From the NCBI GenBank assembly GCA_963815645.1, contig CAWFHL010000001.1:1-64000 (forward strand): DNA of 64,000 nt. Reading direction: 5' to 3'. Under the pieces are notes generated by a model, which was given only the letters and a program-made list of their open reading frames with translations, had not been told where the DNA came from and did no database searches. Shown in pieces: positions 62,145 to 64,000 of this stretch (positions are counted from its first letter, which is position 1; each line of letters opens with the position of its first letter). The DNA comes from JBBRHQ01 sp963815645. Lineage in GTDB: Bacteria > Actinomycetota > Thermoleophilia > Solirubrobacterales > 70-9. Both the position numbers and the translations under genes were made by a program.

Positions 62145-62637
62145 GCTTAACCACCATCAGGTAAACGGCGACGACCAGCAGGACGCCGGTCACGGTGCCG
62201 ACGATCCCCTCGATCCTGGCCTGGCGCTGATACTCATCGGAGAGCACGACTTCGCCGTCGCCGGCAGCCTTGATCTCGCTCTCGACCATCGAGCCGAGGC
62301 GGCGGTCGGTCGGGATGAAGTAGCCGCCGAGCAGCCCTCCTATGACGATCACGATCAGGAAGCCGCCGCTGACCCAGGCCGAATCGAACCCCCAATCGAG
62401 CTTGTTCACCTGGTAGATGCCGGTCAGCAGGACGATCACCAGGGCCGGCGTCACCAGGTAGCGGTTGATCGCGAGCTGGAGCCGGTGCACGTAGGGCAGG
62501 TGCCGGGGGTCGAGCTTCATCGCCACCGGGAATGTGATCGACTCGGCGAAGGTCGCGCCGAACCCGACCATGACCGCGGTGACGTGGACGAACACCGACA
62601 GCTGATAGGTGGTCACCGCAAGCGGCAGGGCGCTCAT
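62134..62637 (-). CDS. Four-TM membrane protein (DUF2269-like)
   Basis: 167 residues with four hydrophobic segments: LSVFVHVTAVMVGFGATFAE, YLVTPALVIVLLTGIYQV, VSGGFLIVIVIGGLLGGYF and IVGTVTGVLLVVAVYLMVV. The conserved His in TM1 and the long loop after TM1 resemble DUF2269 integral membrane proteins. Function unknown. ATG 62637, 31 bases behind prmA; overlaps murI by 11 bp. Confidence 0.78.
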   Translation of the reverse strand: MSALPLAVTTYQLSVFVHVTAVMVGFGATFAESITFPVAMKLDPRHLPYVHRLQLAINRYLVTPALVIVLLTGIYQVNKLDWGFDSAWVSGGFLIVIVIGGLLGGYFIPTDRRLGSMVESEIKAAGDGEVVLSDEYQRQARIEGIVGTVTGVLLVVAVYLMVVKPGA

Positions 62638-62668
62638 GGCTGCGAAAGATAGTCGCTCGGCGGGCCAC

Positions 62669-63493
62669 TCATCCCGGGCTTCGCATCAGCAGAACAGCCC
62701 AATCGCCCTCTTGGCGCCGCTCCGCCTCGGCCAGGCCCGCAGCAGAGAAGGCCGTGCCGACCCGGTCGCACTCTCCCGGGAGCAGACCCGAGCAGATCAG
62801 GGTCCGCGGGGCCGTTTCCTCGCTGAGGCCTTGCGCCACCGCGAGCAGCACCGGCGCCGTCAGGTTGGCGACGGTCGTCCCCTCCAGCTCGGGTAGGCGC
62901 CGGCGCAGGTTGACGAGCTCGAGGTCGAGCTCGACCCGGTTGGCGGCGGCGTTCGCCGCCGCTGAGTCGAGCGCCGCCCGCTCGTGCTCGTAGCCCCTGA
63001 CCGGGCTCCATCCCAGCTTGGCGCCGGCGATCGCCAGCACGCCCGAGCCGGTGCCGAGGTCGGTCAGCCCGCCCTTCGGCTCGCCGGCGCGATCGTGCTC
63101 GACCAGCAGCTCGAGGCAGAGCCTGGTGGTCGGGTGGGCGCCGGTCCCGAACGCCTGGCCGGGGTCGACGACGATGTCGATCGCGTCATCGCGTGGTTGC
63201 TCCCAGGAGGGACGAAGCCACAGCGCGCCGCCCACCAGCAGCGGCTTGTGGAAGTCCTGCCAGCGGTCGGCCCAGTCGTCGGGGACCTCCGCGGCGCTGA
63301 CCTCGACCAGGCCCTCTCCGGCAACGGCCTCGAGCAGGCCGAGGTCCGGAAGCTCCCCCTCGCCGCCGTAGATCGCGTACTCGACGTAACCGGGGCCCCG
63401 CTCCTCCTCGACCCCGTTGGGCGCGAGCACCGTCAGCTCCGCGAGCACGGTGTCGGCCTGCCGGGGCCGGCACCTGACCGCGAGTCTGATCAA
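62669..63493 (-). CDS. prmA: Ribosomal protein L11 methyltransferase
   Basis: 274 residues, intact. A short N-terminal L11-binding domain (ADTVLAELTVLAPNGVEEE) and a SAM-methyltransferase domain: DPGQAFGTGAHPTTRLCLELL, LTDLGTGSGVLAIAGAKLG, NLTAPVLLAVAQGL. ATG 63493 overlaps the dnaJ stop (ATGA); dnaJ-prmA order is common. Confidence 0.93.
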   Translation of the reverse strand: MIRLAVRCRPRQADTVLAELTVLAPNGVEEERGPGYVEYAIYGGEGELPDLGLLEAVAGEGLVEVSAAEVPDDWADRWQDFHKPLLVGGALWLRPSWEQPRDDAIDIVVDPGQAFGTGAHPTTRLCLELLVEHDRAGEPKGGLTDLGTGSGVLAIAGAKLGWSPVRGYEHERAALDSAAANAAANRVELDLELVNLRRRLPELEGTTVANLTAPVLLAVAQGLSEETAPRTLICSGLLPGECDRVGTAFSAAGLAEAERRQEGDWAVLLMRSPG

Positions 63494-64000
63494 CCGAAGG
63501 CCCGGCGCACCCGAGAGAAGATTCCGCCCCCGTCCTCGGGCTCGAGGTTCTCTGGGCCGATCGTCTGCTCGAGCTGGGCGGCGATCCGGCGCTGCTCATC
63601 GGTCAGGTTGGTAGGGACGATCACGTGGAAGAGCAGCCGCTGGTCGCCCCGCCTGCCGCCGCCCAGCCGGGGAAGCCCGCGACCGCGGAGGACCCTCTCG
63701 GAGCCCGGTTGGGTCCCCGGCTCCACCTCGACCTGCTCGGGGCCGTCGAGGGTCTCGACGCTGATCGTCGTGCCGAGCATCGCCGCGGTCGCGGCGAGAT
63801 CGACGAGGCTGACCAGGTCGTCGCCGTCGCGCTGGAAGCGCTCGTCCTCCGCCACCCGGACCTCGACGTAGAGGTCACCGGCCCGCCCACCGGTCTCTCC
63901 GGCATGGCCCGCGCCGGTGATCCGCACCCGCTGCCCGTCCTGGATACCCGCCGGGATGTCCACGTCCCAGCGGCGAGCCCGGGCGACACGCCCGTGACCG
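63490..64000 (-). CDS. dnaJ: Chaperone DnaJ, C-terminal part (5' end outside window)
   Basis: About 170 residues visible. CTD-I and CTD-II are present: VDIPAGIQDGQRVRITGAGHAG, GDLYVEVRVAEDERFQRDG, then MLGTTISVETLDGPEQVEVE, RVLRGRGLPRLGG and LLFHVIVPTNLTDEQR. The J domain, G/F region and zinc domain lie beyond the right edge. A shorter DnaJ-like (CbpA) protein cannot be excluded without them. Confidence 0.88.
   Translation of the reverse strand, partial: GHGRVARARRWDVDIPAGIQDGQRVRITGAGHAGETGGRAGDLYVEVRVAEDERFQRDGDDLVSLVDLAATAAMLGTTISVETLDGPEQVEVEPGTQPGSERVLRGRGLPRLGGGRRGDQRLLFHVIVPTNLTDEQRRIAAQLEQTIGPENLEPEDGGGIFSRVRRAFG

Overview
This is a very GC-rich chromosomal window of compact bacterial housekeeping genes. 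Most genes lie on the minus strand and are joined by ATGA, GTGA or TTGA start/stop overlaps. The gene set includes Rex, an AfsR/SARP-type activator, a ceoB/ceoC-like TrkA pair beside APC permeases, an H+-pumping pyrophosphatase, an actinobacterial-type PfkA and a two-piece trp locus. Together these suggest an actinobacterium, and the style of several proteins points to Thermoleophilia/Solirubrobacterales. The lineage is an inference: no rRNA is present. No tRNA, IS element, prophage or CRISPR array was seen.

Layout. 1-6.7 kb: a ferredoxin-reductase-like flavoprotein (runs off the left edge), two TrkA proteins and two APC permeases with USP-like tails. 6.7-10.1 kb: an FMN 2-hydroxy-acid oxidase and the proton pyrophosphatase HppA. 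10.2-17.4 kb: a coupled run of fmdB-like, family-4 UDG, tsaE, tsaB, rimI, tsaD, glutaredoxin-like, rex, a GCS2-family ligase and a DUF1844-like gene; two small exported proteins interrupt it. 17.5-20.7 kb: DUF2520-panC-panB and yjbQ. 20.8-29.1 kb: a lipoprotein, a hexapeptide acyltransferase, a ROK kinase, uvrA, a coiled-coil protein and uvrB. 29.4-39.1 kb: DoxX-like, MFS, lytic transglycosylase, coaE, rpsA, a geranylgeranyl-reductase-like flavoprotein, polA and a truncated AbiEi/DUF559-like gene. 39.1-44.5 kb: malic enzyme, TIGR01777 epimerase, a solute-binding lipoprotein, pfkA and a methyltransferase. 44.5-57.6 kb: tryptophan and histidine genes (hisIE-trpE-trpG-trpD-trpC, then trpF-trpB-trpA), split by an HtrA protease, a 1269-residue SARP/AAA/TPR regulator and a small exported repeat protein. 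57.6-64 kb: era, ybeY, phoH, yqeY, gene remnants, a SnoaL-like protein, murI, a membrane protein, prmA and the 3' end of dnaJ.

The most unusual signal is a 42-nt palindromic element (9-bp stem, 20-nt loop) found inside two unrelated genes, rpsA and trpB, in the same reading frame. Loops match at 18 of 20 positions. All three stem differences are compensatory base-pair changes. Other non-coding structure includes a perfectly duplicated 64-bp intergenic unit behind uvrB whose core recurs behind trpC, and a dense set of palindromes in front of the SARP regulator.

Many conserved genes, mainly in 1-18.4 kb and also uvrB, the MFS gene, hisIE and the AbiEi-like gene, carry single-base frame breaks with both halves intact. 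I treat these as probable sequence errors and annotate the genes as whole. The lesions at 60.3-60.8 kb look like true decay.
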